A stretch of DNA of 64,000 nt, taken from NCBI GenBank assembly GCA_023334545.1, contig JAADVB010000010.1, positions 1 through 64,000 of the forward strand, read 5' to 3'. The position numbers and the translations under genes were made by a program. Every line of letters starts with the position of its first letter. Position 1 is the stretch's first letter. Of this stretch, positions 10,249-20,304 are shown in pieces. The notes below the pieces were generated by a model. It was given only the letters and a program-made list of their open reading frames with translations, searched no databases and was not told the origin of the DNA. This stretch comes from Salisapilia sapeloensis. Its lineage: Eukaryota > Oomycota > Peronosporomycetes > Peronosporales > Salisapiliaceae.

Positions 10249-13200
10249 TTACTGTAGGACGAATGCCAGTTGGGCCTGACGCTGCTTGATGAGGGCGAGA
10301 GGGTTCTTGAGCTTCACGACTCGACATCTCGACGGATCGCCAGCGCTGTAGACTCGGTAGATAACGTAGTCGGCACCGGAAGTCTGGGCCAGCTCCAGCT
10401 CGTTCCAACTGATCTCGAACAGGTTCTTTTCACTCGTCCGAGTCGCTTTCACTTCCGCGTACTCTGCAATGCTTCCGTTTCTCCACACTAAAATATCGTA
10501 CGGAAGACCGGATTCTGCATCAGCGTTTACCCACTCCACTTCCATCTCAGGCTGGCTTGCTAGCGTACTGCTTAATTGCTCATAGACGTACTGCTCGCCC
10601 CATCTGCCGATCGCTTTCTTTTCCTCGTCAGACATGGTGTTCATGCCAGTCGGTGGCAACATGGACAGGCCTCTTTCGTAAGCTGGGGGAATCGCTTCCA
10701 TCGGATTAAATGAACGTGTCGGGGGTTCCGGCATTTGCGGTCGGATGTCACTACCGGTCTTGAAAGCTTTGTTGTTTCCCTCATCTTCCACTTCTCCGTC
10801 CTCTAGCATCACCGAATGGCTTCTCTTTCGAGACGCCGTCTCTGTCTGTTCTTTCATCCATTCCACTTCTTCTGCCTCCAGCTCCATTGGAGAAATCTTT
10901 TGAATATCACTCAACCACCTCTCTCGCAGCTCTGGCTCTGGCTGCAGAGAAGCTAAATAGAGCACATTGGTCACTGTCGGCGCTGCAAGTGCGCCTACTA
11001 CTTTATTACTTAGTTCCATCACCACATCCAAGAAGGAGCTTCCATCTTCAAGAGCAACGCGTTCCGTCACGTACAAGGTTCCTTGCTGACGGTCCAAGAA
11101 ACAGTTCTTCCCTTCTCCATGAGGAATTGTCAAAGCATGCACCACATGTCCATTCGCAGAGCTCTGCACCAGATCGTGTGATAACGACAGCGGCTCTGGA
11201 CCTTCTAGGACACTCACTTGCAGCTGAGCGAATAATGTTGCGATGGCGTCGTGGTCCAGATGATCATACGTCTGCTTGTGAAGGTGACGCATCACACGCT
11301 GCATCAAGTGCAGGCTCATTCGGATTTTACTGTCAAAGGCAAGAGGCGGCGGAATCTCTCGTCGATTTTGGTCCCGCTTCACTCTTGCATGCAACTCCTT
11401 CCGAAGAGATCGCACACCACAAATGCTGACGAGGAACTCGTGCAGACTTTGCTTCGCTTCCAGCACTTCTTTTGAGAACAAGGACAGCAGAGGTAAGTCC
11501 ATCGACCCATCCACTCTCGCTCCTTTCACTTCACCAGCCGAAAGCTCCCGCTGGTCGTCCACGTAGCACTCCATCGGGATCAAAAAGCGCCTGCTTCCGT
11601 CTGCCACAGCAACAGGGAAGATTGCTGCATTAGCCAGTGCGTGCTCTGGTCCTTGCTCGTCTTTTGCACTCCACATCTTTGCCCATAGTTTTACTACTTC
11701 ACCCACCAGCTTTTCCATCTTTTCCTTGTTTGGAGCGTTCTGGCACATGAGCTCCAGTCCGTTGATCCACTTAGGAGCGTCCGCCATGATCCGTGAAGAC
11801 ACATCCGAGAACTCCATCAGTTCCAGAAGAGGTTCCAGATCCGCATCATTCGGCAAATCAACAACAGTAATCATCTCGTTCCCACGATGTGATTCCTCCC
11901 ATATGGACGTCATAAGCTTTACCACCTTCTTCTCCGCTTTACTGTTCCTGAACGCCATGCCCGAGTCATAGTGCTGAATGCTTTTCTTCCATCCTCCGTC
12001 TGTGTAGATTTGAAGCACTGGAAGCCACTTGGTCTTTTGTCCTTGAAGCTTTCTTCGTAGCTCTTTCGCCTCTTTCTTCGGTAGAAGATTGCTCTTCATA
12101 CTTTTAGAGAGAGCACGTAGCAGCGGCAACACCTTGCCATCCCAACTCGATCTGGTAGTTGCTTTTACTTTCGACAATGTCTTCATCACGAGCTCTATCG
12201 ACGGACGTTTCGGCACCTTTAGCATGTCTGTGAAGAAAGAACGGAGGGATGATGGATACATGGACTTAAGCGCATTCACGAACGGCAAGTCTGCACCTCC
12301 AGACCAAACGACGTCGTTCGAAGTGACAAAAGAGTGCTTTGTCGGTAGATACAAGAGAGGTTCGGCAACAAAAGCCTCATAAACCTCTTCCGTCGAATCT
12401 TGTTCGTCCTGTAAAAACTTGTAAAGCTTGAAGATATGCTCCAACTCTAGCACATTCGTCTTCACATCTGATAACTGTTTCAGCACGACCAAGACGTCAG
12501 ACGCACGTGGCTCTTTCCTCAGACCCAAGGCAGCCACCATTTGCTCTGACGTCCAGGAGTAAGCGCAAAATGGAACCATGTAAGGCTCGAACACTTTCTT
12601 GGCGTTTTCAGCCCACAACTCGGTGGGTTTGTAAAGTCCAGAATCAGACGCAAGGAGCCATTTGTGCTGTCTGCATGTATCTCCAACTGTATCGTTTAAC
12701 GAGGACGAAGAGGAGTTGAAAAAGGAAGCAAGCTCAAGAGACAATTGTTCCCGTATCGTTGCATCCTCTTCCTTCTCCAACGCTTTTAGAACCATTGTTA
12801 TGCCTGGTGCAGATTGAGCGTCGTCCAGTGCCAACAGTACTGGTAGCCTGCATAGGTCCACGAGGGTCTTTTGCCAGTCGCTGTCTTTCGTCTCAACGCT
12901 ATTAGCTGCAGATGGAGTGATCTGACAAATTTTATTATCGTCTACCCAGTCCATCAGCTGCGTCAGTTTCTGCCGAGTGGATGGTAAAACCACAAATGTG
13001 TTCTTCTTTACGAAGACACGATCTAAAGCTACCTTCATAGACTCTCGCAGTGGACAGTTTCGACAATCCGATAAGTGTTTTGCAAGCACCTGTACTCCAG
13101 CCACAGTCTCTCCAAGCGCCGGAAGCACCTGGCTTGTAATGATACCATGGTCGTCCAGCACATTCACCTTGAGGTCGTCCACCAGAAGCTTTTTCAATTC

Positions 13201-16200
13201 CACTTCTTCCTCAATTTGATTCGCAAACTCGCTTTCTGCCACAAACATGTCACTCCCGCCAGCCAGCCACTCTTGGAGACTGCTAGACACTTTCGTTCCA
13301 GGAAGGAAGAGCTGTCGCTTACACGACATAAACGAAACCCACTTCTTCTGCTTGTCGACGCTAACAGCAAACACTGGTAGATACGAAAGCTCCTGGAGCA
13401 GCAAATCCTTGGAGCTGCTTCGCTTGTACAAGGTCGTAAAGGCAGATAGAAGCGCTACCTTGTTATCCGTCTTGCTAGTTGCCAGCATCTTGAGCACATG
13501 GCTCGCACTCAATCTCTCGACACCGAGCTCTGCCTTCATGACTGCGTCCATTCTGTTTGCTAGAACGCCATCCAGTGCACTTTTCCCGGTCGCTTGCACT
13601 ACTAGCTCTTGGTCCAAGTCCAAGGACGTGTCTCCTGCATCCAGAATATCCGTCGGCTTTACGAGGTCTCCATTGGCAGCCAGTAGCAATGGCAGCTGTC
13701 TCAAGTGACGCAGCATGTCCTGCACAACTCCTCTGAAAGGCGACTGAACCTCAGTCGGTCGAGGTAGAAGAGACAAAAGGTACGCAACTGAATCAGACGT
13801 CGCGCCTTCTACCTTCAAGTACGACTGAACTGCCGTCGCGAACAAAGATGGAAACTTGGAGACGAGCCATTGGTTCCAGTCACTGCCTTCCACCACTGCT
13901 TCTCGAGAGCTCACAACATCAAAGTCAGCATGTAGGACGAAACGAAGGCCGTAGGATCGCAGTGGCAAGAAAGCAAACACTTGCTGGAGATCCGGAACAG
14001 TATCATCGTCCAACGTGTGAAGTGGTAGAGCGATGCTGATTTGAGTTGATTTGCGCTTAAAGCTTACTGGGGGATGAAGCTTGTCATTGACCATCAGCCA
14101 TCTTCTTTCCAGTCCACTCGAAGACAGCTTGAGCACACTCTCGTACTTTCCCGACTGTTCCACCTGCTTTTGAAAGCGCAGCCGAGTGTTGTTCACTTTG
14201 TCTTCCAGTTCCAGCACGAGCACTTTTCTCAAAAACAGCAAGATCGACGCGTCCCAATGGCCAAGACTCTTCGCCACGCTATCCAAGCGAATTGCCTTTC
14301 GCAACGGCAGCACCAGCGTTGTTCCTGCTCCCGTCCACTGGTCATTGCCTACCCAGTGAGGCAATATGTAGCCAAGCCCATCATCTCGTTGGGCATCGAA
14401 ACGCAAGTGGAAGCCATTCGAGTGCACTTCAGGGGCGTCTGAAAGCTTAAACACGCTCTTAAAGCCGATACCTTTCCTTCCAATAGCTCCGTTGTCTGTC
14501 TTTGTGGACGCTCCGACGTCGCAAATGGCACGTACATTGTCTTCAGAGAAGCCGCGCTCATTGTTGTGGAAGACGAGCTTCCCGTCTTTTCGAAGAGAGA
14601 ACAGAGCGGTTGGCGTCACACCGGACGGGTAGACGTTGTCGTCTGCATTCTGTAGCAGCTCCAGCACGAAGTGAGTGTCGTCACTGTAAAGCTCGTCGCT
14701 CAAACGCTTCAGAGCCCGTTGGAGACGATGCCTCTGTATCTCAAGAACGTTTTTCGTGGCTTCGTCTGCCGTCTCGAGACCGATGCCAAACTGGTGCTTT
14801 CGCAAGCCTTTAATGAACCCTTCCGGATCCTCTGTTGATGCTGCATCTACTTCTACAGAAGGCTCTTGCATTTGGACATCTTCCTCTTCAGTGTCAGAGG
14901 AGACCTCAGGCTCCTTTTGGTGACTTGACGGTACTTGCATCACTGGCTTTGGCGCAGTCGCTTGTAGTTTAATCCAGGCTGAAATGGAAAGGTGAGCGCC
15001 AAGAAGCCTCAGTCGACTTCTTTCTGTCTCTGTACTGCATGCCTCTGCGAGCTTCGCGTCAGTGCCATCGCCTTCTATGGCCGAATCCAGCACGTTGTAC
15101 ACCATGCTTGCAAAATCCAACGGTGCGTAGATCAAAGCTTCCAAGAGCATTCTCTGAGGCTCTTCCACTCTCTGGGCGAGCTCTTTGACATGCATCTGTA
15201 CGAGTTCTTTCGGAAACTGTTGCTCGCCGCCGCAATTGACATACACAGACACGAGTTCGGTCGCTACGTTCCACCCTGTCGCATTTTTCGGTAGCAACTG
15301 CAGCGACGACGGAGTGGACTCTGCATTCACTCGTATCACTGATCCATTTCTGCACTGGACGAACCTGAAAGTGCCAGACATTTGCGATGCCAAAAATGGC
15401 TTCAAAGGACCGCACGTTGATGCAAATGCTTTGCCCCACTCGACATGCTCTGCAACGTCCACAAGAAATGGGACTTGTGCTAAGGCAGCACGTGCTCTCT
15501 CTCCTGTCCATTCACCTTCATCCGCAAGCACTGCCGAGTCCGAGTTTTTCCCTGAATCCGTCAAAATGGTCGAGTATTTTGTTATCGAAGACGCTTCTGT
15601 GTCATTCGATGCAGTTTCCATCACATCCTGGAGTTCGCTCTCTGACAAGCCATCGTACCATGCACTTCCAAATTGAGCTAGCAATCTTTGTTGCAAAGTT
15701 TTGATGTCCATTTTTTCAAACCCTTCTTGTTCTTGCAGCTGCCGCACGAATGCAGCAGCTTCTGCAGACGGCATGGTCTGCTTTTCAACGGTCTCAAGGT
15801 TTTTGGTTAAAAGCTTCACCCACTCGTTCTCTTCTCCTTTGCTCTGCAGAGTCTCTTGCATGAAAGGAAGCACTAGCTTTCTCCACTTGCCATCGCCAAA
15901 CTTTTTCTCAAGTCGAGTATGCAGACCAATTAGCCAGCTGAGCAGGCCGTCCGGAGTATTTAAACCTAACATGTTGCTCTCTTCATTTAGGTACTCTTCC
16001 ATCTCTTGCTTTAACTGCTCTTGGTCGATTTCTTCTTTGACCTCCCCTTCTTGCTCTTGCTCTTCCTCTTCTTCACTGTCATCTGACAATACGTGACATT
16101 CGCATTTGCAGTCACACTGGCAGCTATCTTCACCTACGCAGCAACAGTCACACTCTTCTTCATCAAAATCGACTTCTTTCGTCCCTCCTTCTCCCTTAAC

Positions 16201-17520
16201 ATCCCCATGACTATCAGGAACCTGATCACTATGCATGAGCACAGCATGAGCCTTGGCTAGTAGACCACACAGGACCCACGTGATCACTTTGATCCGTGAA
16301 AAGTTCTTGGAGTTCTGTGTTCGCTGAACGAAAGGTGCCAAGAGGTTCCGGAGCTTCGAGTCGGCACTCGAGATCTCGGCGGAAGAGATGGCTTTCTGCT
16401 TCGTCGGCCCTCTATCCGTCGTCTTGGACGAATGTCGTCGATAGAGTATATTGTCCAAGAACACATCCACTTCCGTCACTCTCCGGAGTACCTGGACAGA
16501 TAACGAGACGCCACTCACTGCCGTCTTCCCTTTACTACCATCAGTTGGACCATTATGCAAAAACTCTTCAAGAGCTCTTTCCCGATTCTCAATGGTAAAT
16601 CTGTTCTTGGTGACTTCAAACACCTTTTGCTCAATACCTTTCATAAAGTCGGCGTCTAGCTTGCCCATCTCTCTACTCTCGTGCTTGGACAGTTTCTTGA
16701 CTAGCCGAACGTACTTGCCAAACCCAGCCGGGTCAAAGTAGACGCCCATGTCGGCAATACTTCGCTGCTGATGCTGCTCTGCCAAGAACTGCAGAAATGC
16801 GTTGTAGTCCAAACCGTGTCCTTGTCGAGGTCTAAACTCATTCTGCTGCTCCAAGTGGTCGAACCGAGTCAAAGCTGATAGGACGTCCTTGGTTCGCGTC
16901 TGAGGCATCCTGTACAAATGTCCATAAAAGCGCTTGGCTGCATCTGTCGCCACGAAGGAATTGCCAATCTGCAGTCTTATAAAGTCATCGATATTCTCTT
17001 CCCTGAGGAATTGCTCATGGCATTCTCGAATCGTGTGCAGCGGATGCGTGTGGGCGTAGCTCGTGATAAACATCCATAGTCGCTGTACAGTCTGATGAAG
17101 TTGCTTGAGCGCCGGTAGCGACAGTGGGTCCCAGCCCATTAGTTCCTCAAAGCTCGATACTCGAAAATGACGGCAGATCGCCTGCACGGCCGACTCGAGT
17201 GTGATGGCAGTCGGCGGTCCATCCATCGACTGCGCATACCGATACTCTTCAATAAACGCAACTACCTCTTGCTGCAACTGTGGAGATGGGCCTTGGTGGC
17301 GATTCATGCCTCTGTATGGGTCGTATTCGGATGGCATGGGTGGTTGTGGCGGTGGCAATGGCGGTGCATAGCCATTGGGTGGTGGCAATGGCTGACGAGG
17401 CCTCATGCTGTGAATATTCCTTGCAGAGGTCTCTTGCATCTGACCTTGCTCTGCATTTACATTGTGGCCATCGACGTTACCACCCACCTCGTGCATCCTC
17501 TTCTTATCACTTTTGCCCAT
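10249..17520 (-). CDS. giant NO VEIN-like protein with HATPase fold and C-terminal DUF3883
   Basis: One uninterrupted 2,423-codon exon. The N-terminus is Pro-rich and low complexity. At about 460-490 a dense Cys cluster (CDCCCVGEDSCQCDCKCECH) lies beside a long Glu-rich coiled stretch. Around 960-1060 is a histidine-kinase/HSP90-type ATP-binding fold: the N-box LLQNADDN, then DVGASTK and GRKGIGFKSVFKL. A long helical region of unknown structure follows. Residues ~2310-2420 match DUF3883 (GRWGEQYVYEQL, then YDILVWRNGS and EYAEVKATRT), a restriction-endonuclease-like fold. The order HATPase, long middle, DUF3883 is that of plant NO VEIN and sacsin-like proteins. The role in oomycetes is unknown. 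The gene is divergent from the ankyrin gene across 103 bp. The ATG at 17520 is the first in frame. Confidence 0.85.
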   Translation of the reverse strand: MGKSDKKRMHEVGGNVDGHNVNAEQGQMQETSARNIHSMRPRQPLPPPNGYAPPLPPPQPPMPSEYDPYRGMNRHQGPSPQLQQEVVAFIEEYRYAQSMDGPPTAITLESAVQAICRHFRVSSFEELMGWDPLSLPALKQLHQTVQRLWMFITSYAHTHPLHTIRECHEQFLREENIDDFIRLQIGNSFVATDAAKRFYGHLYRMPQTRTKDVLSALTRFDHLEQQNEFRPRQGHGLDYNAFLQFLAEQHQQRSIADMGVYFDPAGFGKYVRLVKKLSKHESREMGKLDADFMKGIEQKVFEVTKNRFTIENRERALEEFLHNGPTDGSKGKTAVSGVSLSVQVLRRVTEVDVFLDNILYRRHSSKTTDRGPTKQKAISSAEISSADSKLRNLLAPFVQRTQNSKNFSRIKVITWVLCGLLAKAHAVLMHSDQVPDSHGDVKGEGGTKEVDFDEEECDCCCVGEDSCQCDCKCECHVLSDDSEEEEEQEQEGEVKEEIDQEQLKQEMEEYLNEESNMLGLNTPDGLLSWLIGLHTRLEKKFGDGKWRKLVLPFMQETLQSKGEENEWVKLLTKNLETVEKQTMPSAEAAAFVRQLQEQEGFEKMDIKTLQQRLLAQFGSAWYDGLSESELQDVMETASNDTEASSITKYSTILTDSGKNSDSAVLADEGEWTGERARAALAQVPFLVDVAEHVEWGKAFASTCGPLKPFLASQMSGTFRFVQCRNGSVIRVNAESTPSSLQLLPKNATGWNVATELVSVYVNCGGEQQFPKELVQMHVKELAQRVEEPQRMLLEALIYAPLDFASMVYNVLDSAIEGDGTDAKLAEACSTETERSRLRLLGAHLSISAWIKLQATAPKPVMQVPSSHQKEPEVSSDTEEEDVQMQEPSVEVDAASTEDPEGFIKGLRKHQFGIGLETADEATKNVLEIQRHRLQRALKRLSDELYSDDTHFVLELLQNADDNVYPSGVTPTALFSLRKDGKLVFHNNERGFSEDNVRAICDVGASTKTDNGAIGRKGIGFKSVFKLSDAPEVHSNGFHLRFDAQRDDGLGYILPHWVGNDQWTGAGTTLVLPLRKAIRLDSVAKSLGHWDASILLFLRKVLVLELEDKVNNTRLRFQKQVEQSGKYESVLKLSSSGLERRWLMVNDKLHPPVSFKRKSTQISIALPLHTLDDDTVPDLQQVFAFLPLRSYGLRFVLHADFDVVSSREAVVEGSDWNQWLVSKFPSLFATAVQSYLKVEGATSDSVAYLLSLLPRPTEVQSPFRGVVQDMLRHLRQLPLLLAANGDLVKPTDILDAGDTSLDLDQELVVQATGKSALDGVLANRMDAVMKAELGVERLSASHVLKMLATSKTDNKVALLSAFTTLYKRSSSKDLLLQELSYLPVFAVSVDKQKKWVSFMSCKRQLFLPGTKVSSSLQEWLAGGSDMFVAESEFANQIEEEVELKKLLVDDLKVNVLDDHGIITSQVLPALGETVAGVQVLAKHLSDCRNCPLRESMKVALDRVFVKKNTFVVLPSTRQKLTQLMDWVDDNKICQITPSAANSVETKDSDWQKTLVDLCRLPVLLALDDAQSAPGITMVLKALEKEEDATIREQLSLELASFFNSSSSSLNDTVGDTCRQHKWLLASDSGLYKPTELWAENAKKVFEPYMVPFCAYSWTSEQMVAALGLRKEPRASDVLVVLKQLSDVKTNVLELEHIFKLYKFLQDEQDSTEEVYEAFVAEPLLYLPTKHSFVTSNDVVWSGGADLPFVNALKSMYPSSLRSFFTDMLKVPKRPSIELVMKTLSKVKATTRSSWDGKVLPLLRALSKSMKSNLLPKKEAKELRRKLQGQKTKWLPVLQIYTDGGWKKSIQHYDSGMAFRNSKAEKKVVKLMTSIWEESHRGNEMITVVDLPNDADLEPLLELMEFSDVSSRIMADAPKWINGLELMCQNAPNKEKMEKLVGEVVKLWAKMWSAKDEQGPEHALANAAIFPVAVADGSRRFLIPMECYVDDQRELSAGEVKGARVDGSMDLPLLSLFSKEVLEAKQSLHEFLVSICGVRSLRKELHARVKRDQNRREIPPPLAFDSKIRMSLHLMQRVMRHLHKQTYDHLDHDAIATLFAQLQVSVLEGPEPLSLSHDLVQSSANGHVVHALTIPHGEGKNCFLDRQQGTLYVTERVALEDGSSFLDVVMELSNKVVGALAAPTVTNVLYLASLQPEPELRERWLSDIQKISPMELEAEEVEWMKEQTETASRKRSHSVMLEDGEVEDEGNNKAFKTGSDIRPQMPEPPTRSFNPMEAIPPAYERGLSMLPPTGMNTMSDEEKKAIGRWGEQYVYEQLSSTLASQPEMEVEWVNADAESGLPYDILVWRNGSIAEYAEVKATRTSEKNLFEISWNELELAQTSGADYVIYRVYSAGDPSRCRVVKLKNPLALIKQRQAQLAFVLQ

Positions 17521-17623
17521 GCCACAGCAGTAGTAGAGCTGATGGAATGTCTAGTTTTCACGATTATTCACAGTTTTGATTGGCTAAAAAGACGCAATAC
17601 TTCTTATCGCCACACTTGGGAAT
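17521..17623. promoter_or_regulatory. 103-bp bidirectional promoter region
   Basis: The start codons of the NO VEIN-like gene (minus) and the ankyrin gene (plus) are only 103 bases apart. Both promoters and both 5' leaders must therefore share this segment or extend into the opposing gene. No specific factor site was identified. Confidence 0.5.
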
Positions 17624-19249
17624 ATGCGGCGCCCGCTTCTTACCTGTGTGGAGGCCGTCTGTGCGTCCGACGACCGCATCGGAGCCCTCCAGCACGTTAA
17701 GCTGCTACTAAACGCCTACCTAGACTACTCGTATGGCTGGACGATGGAAAAGGCGGCCTTCCATGGCTACGTCCACCTGCTACAGCACCTCGCGAATGTG
17801 CGTCGCCTGCAGGTATCTTCTACAAGAGACCTGTACGCCACCCATCGACAGCAAGTCCCTCGACTCGACCTGAATCTAGCCATGATAGGCGCCGCCAGAA
17901 ACGGTCATTTCGACGCCATCGTCTGGCTCCACACGTACGCACCACACGACGCTGCTTCCGTCTTTGTCATGACCATAGCTGCCGAAAAGGGGCACTTGAA
18001 CACCGTCGAGTGGCTCCATTGGAACCGAACGGAGGGATGCACGTCGGCAGCAATGGACCGAGCGGCCACCAACGGACATCTTCGTGTCGTCCAGTGGCTG
18101 CACTGGAATAGGGAAGAAGGCTGCACCGTCGAAGCGATGAACGGGGCGGCCGGAAACGGGCATTTGCGTTGCGTCCAATGGCTGCATAAGCACCGAACGG
18201 AAGGCTGCACGGTGGATGCTATGGTCGGAGCAGCGGCCAACGGACACCTAGATGTCGTCCAGTGGCTTCACTACAATCGGAATGAGCCTGGGAGCAAGCG
18301 TGCAATGGATAAAGCTGCAAAAGGGGGTCATTTGGACGTCGTGAAGTGGCTGCATGAGCACAGAGAAGAAGGATGCACGACCCTAGCAATGGATTCTGCG
18401 GCATCCAACGGTCACCTGGAAGTCGTCCAATTCCTTCACAGAAACCGCTTGGAAGGATGCACGCGCGGCGGGATATGTGCAGCTGCCCGTAACAACCACT
18501 TGGATGTACTTAAATGGCTGTTTGAACGTTATTCGCTACTCTTTGTGGACAACGAGGGAAAACTTATGAATGAGGCCGCCGCACGAGGCCAGCTGCAGGT
18601 CGTCCAGTGGCTTCATCAGCTCAAGATCGAGAGTTGTACAACTGCTGCCATGGACGGCGCAGCGGCGCGAGGGCATCTCGAGACCGTCCAGTGGCTGCAT
18701 GCGCACCGGACCGAAGGTTGCAGCGTCAAAGCCTTGAATCTTGCTGCGTGTAACGGGCATTTGCATGTACTGAAGTGGCTTCACTATAACACGAACGCCA
18801 GGTGCTCCACGGATGCCATGGACCTTGCAGCCAAAAGCGGTCATCTCGAGATTCTGGACTTTCTCCACCGCTATCGGACGGAAGGATGCACTTTCCGAGC
18901 AATGAATCACGCGGCTGAAAACGGACACCTGGATGTCGTCCAGTGGCTGCATCATAATCGGTCGGAAGGATGCACTGCCGACGCCATGGATGCCGCAGCT
19001 CGCAATGGCAATATGGAGCTGCTTCAGTTCTTGCATGAGAACCGAAATGAGGGATGCACCTCCCGAGCGATGCACCGTGCAGCTTACACTGGTCAGCTCG
19101 GGGCTGTCATGTGGCTCCTTCGACACAAACCGGAGCAATTCGACACTCGTGAGATGGTGGCAGAGGCCATGGAAGTCGCTCAAACGGGCCACGCAGAGCA
19201 TGTCTACACGTGGCTGATGCAGTACCAGGCGCAGCGCCAAAACTCGTAA
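17624..19249 (+). CDS. ankyrin-repeat protein (oomycete short-repeat type)
   Basis: Single exon of 541 residues. After ~60 N-terminal residues almost the whole protein is built of ~28-residue repeats of the form NGHL-x-VVQWLH-x-NR-x-EGCT-x-x-AMD-x-AA. About fifteen copies can be followed to the C-terminus. The repeats are shorter than the 33-residue animal ankyrin unit and match a large family found in oomycetes and other protists. No kinase, F-box or membrane segment is visible, so a pure protein-binding scaffold is likely. The gene converges with the membrane-protein gene at 19264, whose stop lies 15 bases away. The near-identical repeats create long antisense open frames that are not genes. 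Confidence 0.85.
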   Translation: MRRPLLTCVEAVCASDDRIGALQHVKLLLNAYLDYSYGWTMEKAAFHGYVHLLQHLANVRRLQVSSTRDLYATHRQQVPRLDLNLAMIGAARNGHFDAIVWLHTYAPHDAASVFVMTIAAEKGHLNTVEWLHWNRTEGCTSAAMDRAATNGHLRVVQWLHWNREEGCTVEAMNGAAGNGHLRCVQWLHKHRTEGCTVDAMVGAAANGHLDVVQWLHYNRNEPGSKRAMDKAAKGGHLDVVKWLHEHREEGCTTLAMDSAASNGHLEVVQFLHRNRLEGCTRGGICAAARNNHLDVLKWLFERYSLLFVDNEGKLMNEAAARGQLQVVQWLHQLKIESCTTAAMDGAAARGHLETVQWLHAHRTEGCSVKALNLAACNGHLHVLKWLHYNTNARCSTDAMDLAAKSGHLEILDFLHRYRTEGCTFRAMNHAAENGHLDVVQWLHHNRSEGCTADAMDAAARNGNMELLQFLHENRNEGCTSRAMHRAAYTGQLGAVMWLLRHKPEQFDTREMVAEAMEVAQTGHAEHVYTWLMQYQAQRQNS

Positions 19250-19263
19250 AAGTATATTTTAAT

Positions 19264-19980
19264 TTAAAGTTCGTACACGAAAGAGCCTTTTGGTTGCTGC
19301 CCTCCCTTGTTTGTTTGTTCCTGACCAGCTTCCACGTCCGGAGCTGCTTGCGCGTTACCTGACTTCTTGCCGAACTTGGGCACAATATCAAAGTCTAGTC
19401 CGTGCGCCCTCGCAGTCGTCATCTGTGCATGCCCATCTTCCTGCTGCAGTTCCTCCTCGTCCTCTATCAGCCGATGGATCTCCATTTCAAAGCGCGCTAA
19501 ATCGCATACGCAGAAGATGGCGGCTACTTTGAGTCCCGGACCGTCCTTGAACTGCATGTCCGGGTCGTTGATTAGAAATATAAATGCGGCGATCCAGGTC
19601 AGAATCTTGGATCGACGGAGATTAATGTCAAAGTTCTGTCTTGACGGCCGAAACTTTTCCGGTATGCACGTTAGTCGGAAACCGAATGCGATAAAGATGC
19701 TCAGGAAAAGCGGGACCCAGGACATGGTGTACAGCGTCTGCAAATCCTGCTCATCTTGCATAGCTTCCACCGGACACTCGAAGAACGACTGGGACAACGA
19801 CAGCGATAGCGTCAGTTCGAACCCAGACACGACAAACTCTTTCCATGGCGCTGATTTGATCTCTCCAGACAGCTCGTCGAACTTGACGGCGACCTGCGCG
19901 CCCGCTGCGTTCATTAGCTGCTTATGAAAAAATGTCTGGTCGTCAGGAAGATCAATCCATTTGGAAATGTCGCCACCCAC
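19264..19980 (-). CDS. uncharacterised membrane protein, 5' end unresolved
   Basis: An open frame of 238 codons whose upper limit (19980) is a GTG rather than an ATG. The first ATG in frame is at 19914, giving a 217-residue minimum. Visible features are hydrophobic segments around MSWVPLFLSIFIAFGF and KILTWIAAFIFLI, plus AAIFCVCDLARFEMEIHR. A charged cytosolic-type tail (DEEELQQEDGH; later GNAQAAPDVEAGQE) ends SFVYEL. An upstream exon reaching into the tandem repeat at 20027-20304 is possible, but no junction could be fixed. It is divergent from another membrane protein at 20305. I do not recognise the family. Confidence 0.6.
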   Translation of the reverse strand: MGGDISKWIDLPDDQTFFHKQLMNAAGAQVAVKFDELSGEIKSAPWKEFVVSGFELTLSLSLSQSFFECPVEAMQDEQDLQTLYTMSWVPLFLSIFIAFGFRLTCIPEKFRPSRQNFDINLRRSKILTWIAAFIFLINDPDMQFKDGPGLKVAAIFCVCDLARFEMEIHRLIEDEEELQQEDGHAQMTTARAHGLDFDIVPKFGKKSGNAQAAPDVEAGQEQTNKGGQQPKGSFVYEL

Positions 19981-20026
19981 AACCCGACGACAAATTCAGT
20001 TCCAATATGAAATCCAGTAACGATAC

Positions 20027-20304
20027 TGATCCGCGTCTCATAAGCCACCGCCGAAAGTCTCACTCGTGCTTTGCCAAGCACAAACTGTTCCTGTGAGGCT
20101 CCGTCGCGCCTACATCGATCGCAAACTGCCACTGGAAGCCTCACTTGTGCTTTGTCAAGCATTGGCCGCTTTGAGGAGGCTCCATCGTGCCGATATTGAT
20201 CATAAGCCACCGCTGAAAGACTCACTCGTGCCTTATTGAGCATAAACTTCTTCCGAAAGATTTCATCGTGCATATATCGATCATAAACCGCCACTGAAGG
20301 TATC
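20027..20304. repeat. ~81-bp tandem repeat between divergent membrane-protein genes
   Basis: Three imperfect copies and part of a fourth occupy the space between the two divergent genes. Each copy starts near CATAAGCCACCGC, continues with (G)CTCACTCGTGC, and ends in a CATCGTGC-type segment; the period is close to 81 bp. Because 81 is divisible by three, the minus strand stays open and reads as 27-residue repeats. The location suggests promoter or 5'-leader sequence, though coding use by the minus-strand gene cannot be excluded. Confidence 0.7.

Noticed and set aside
17876..19240. Several long minus-strand frames over the ankyrin gene
   Set aside because: They are antisense copies of the ankyrin repeat and follow its period exactly.
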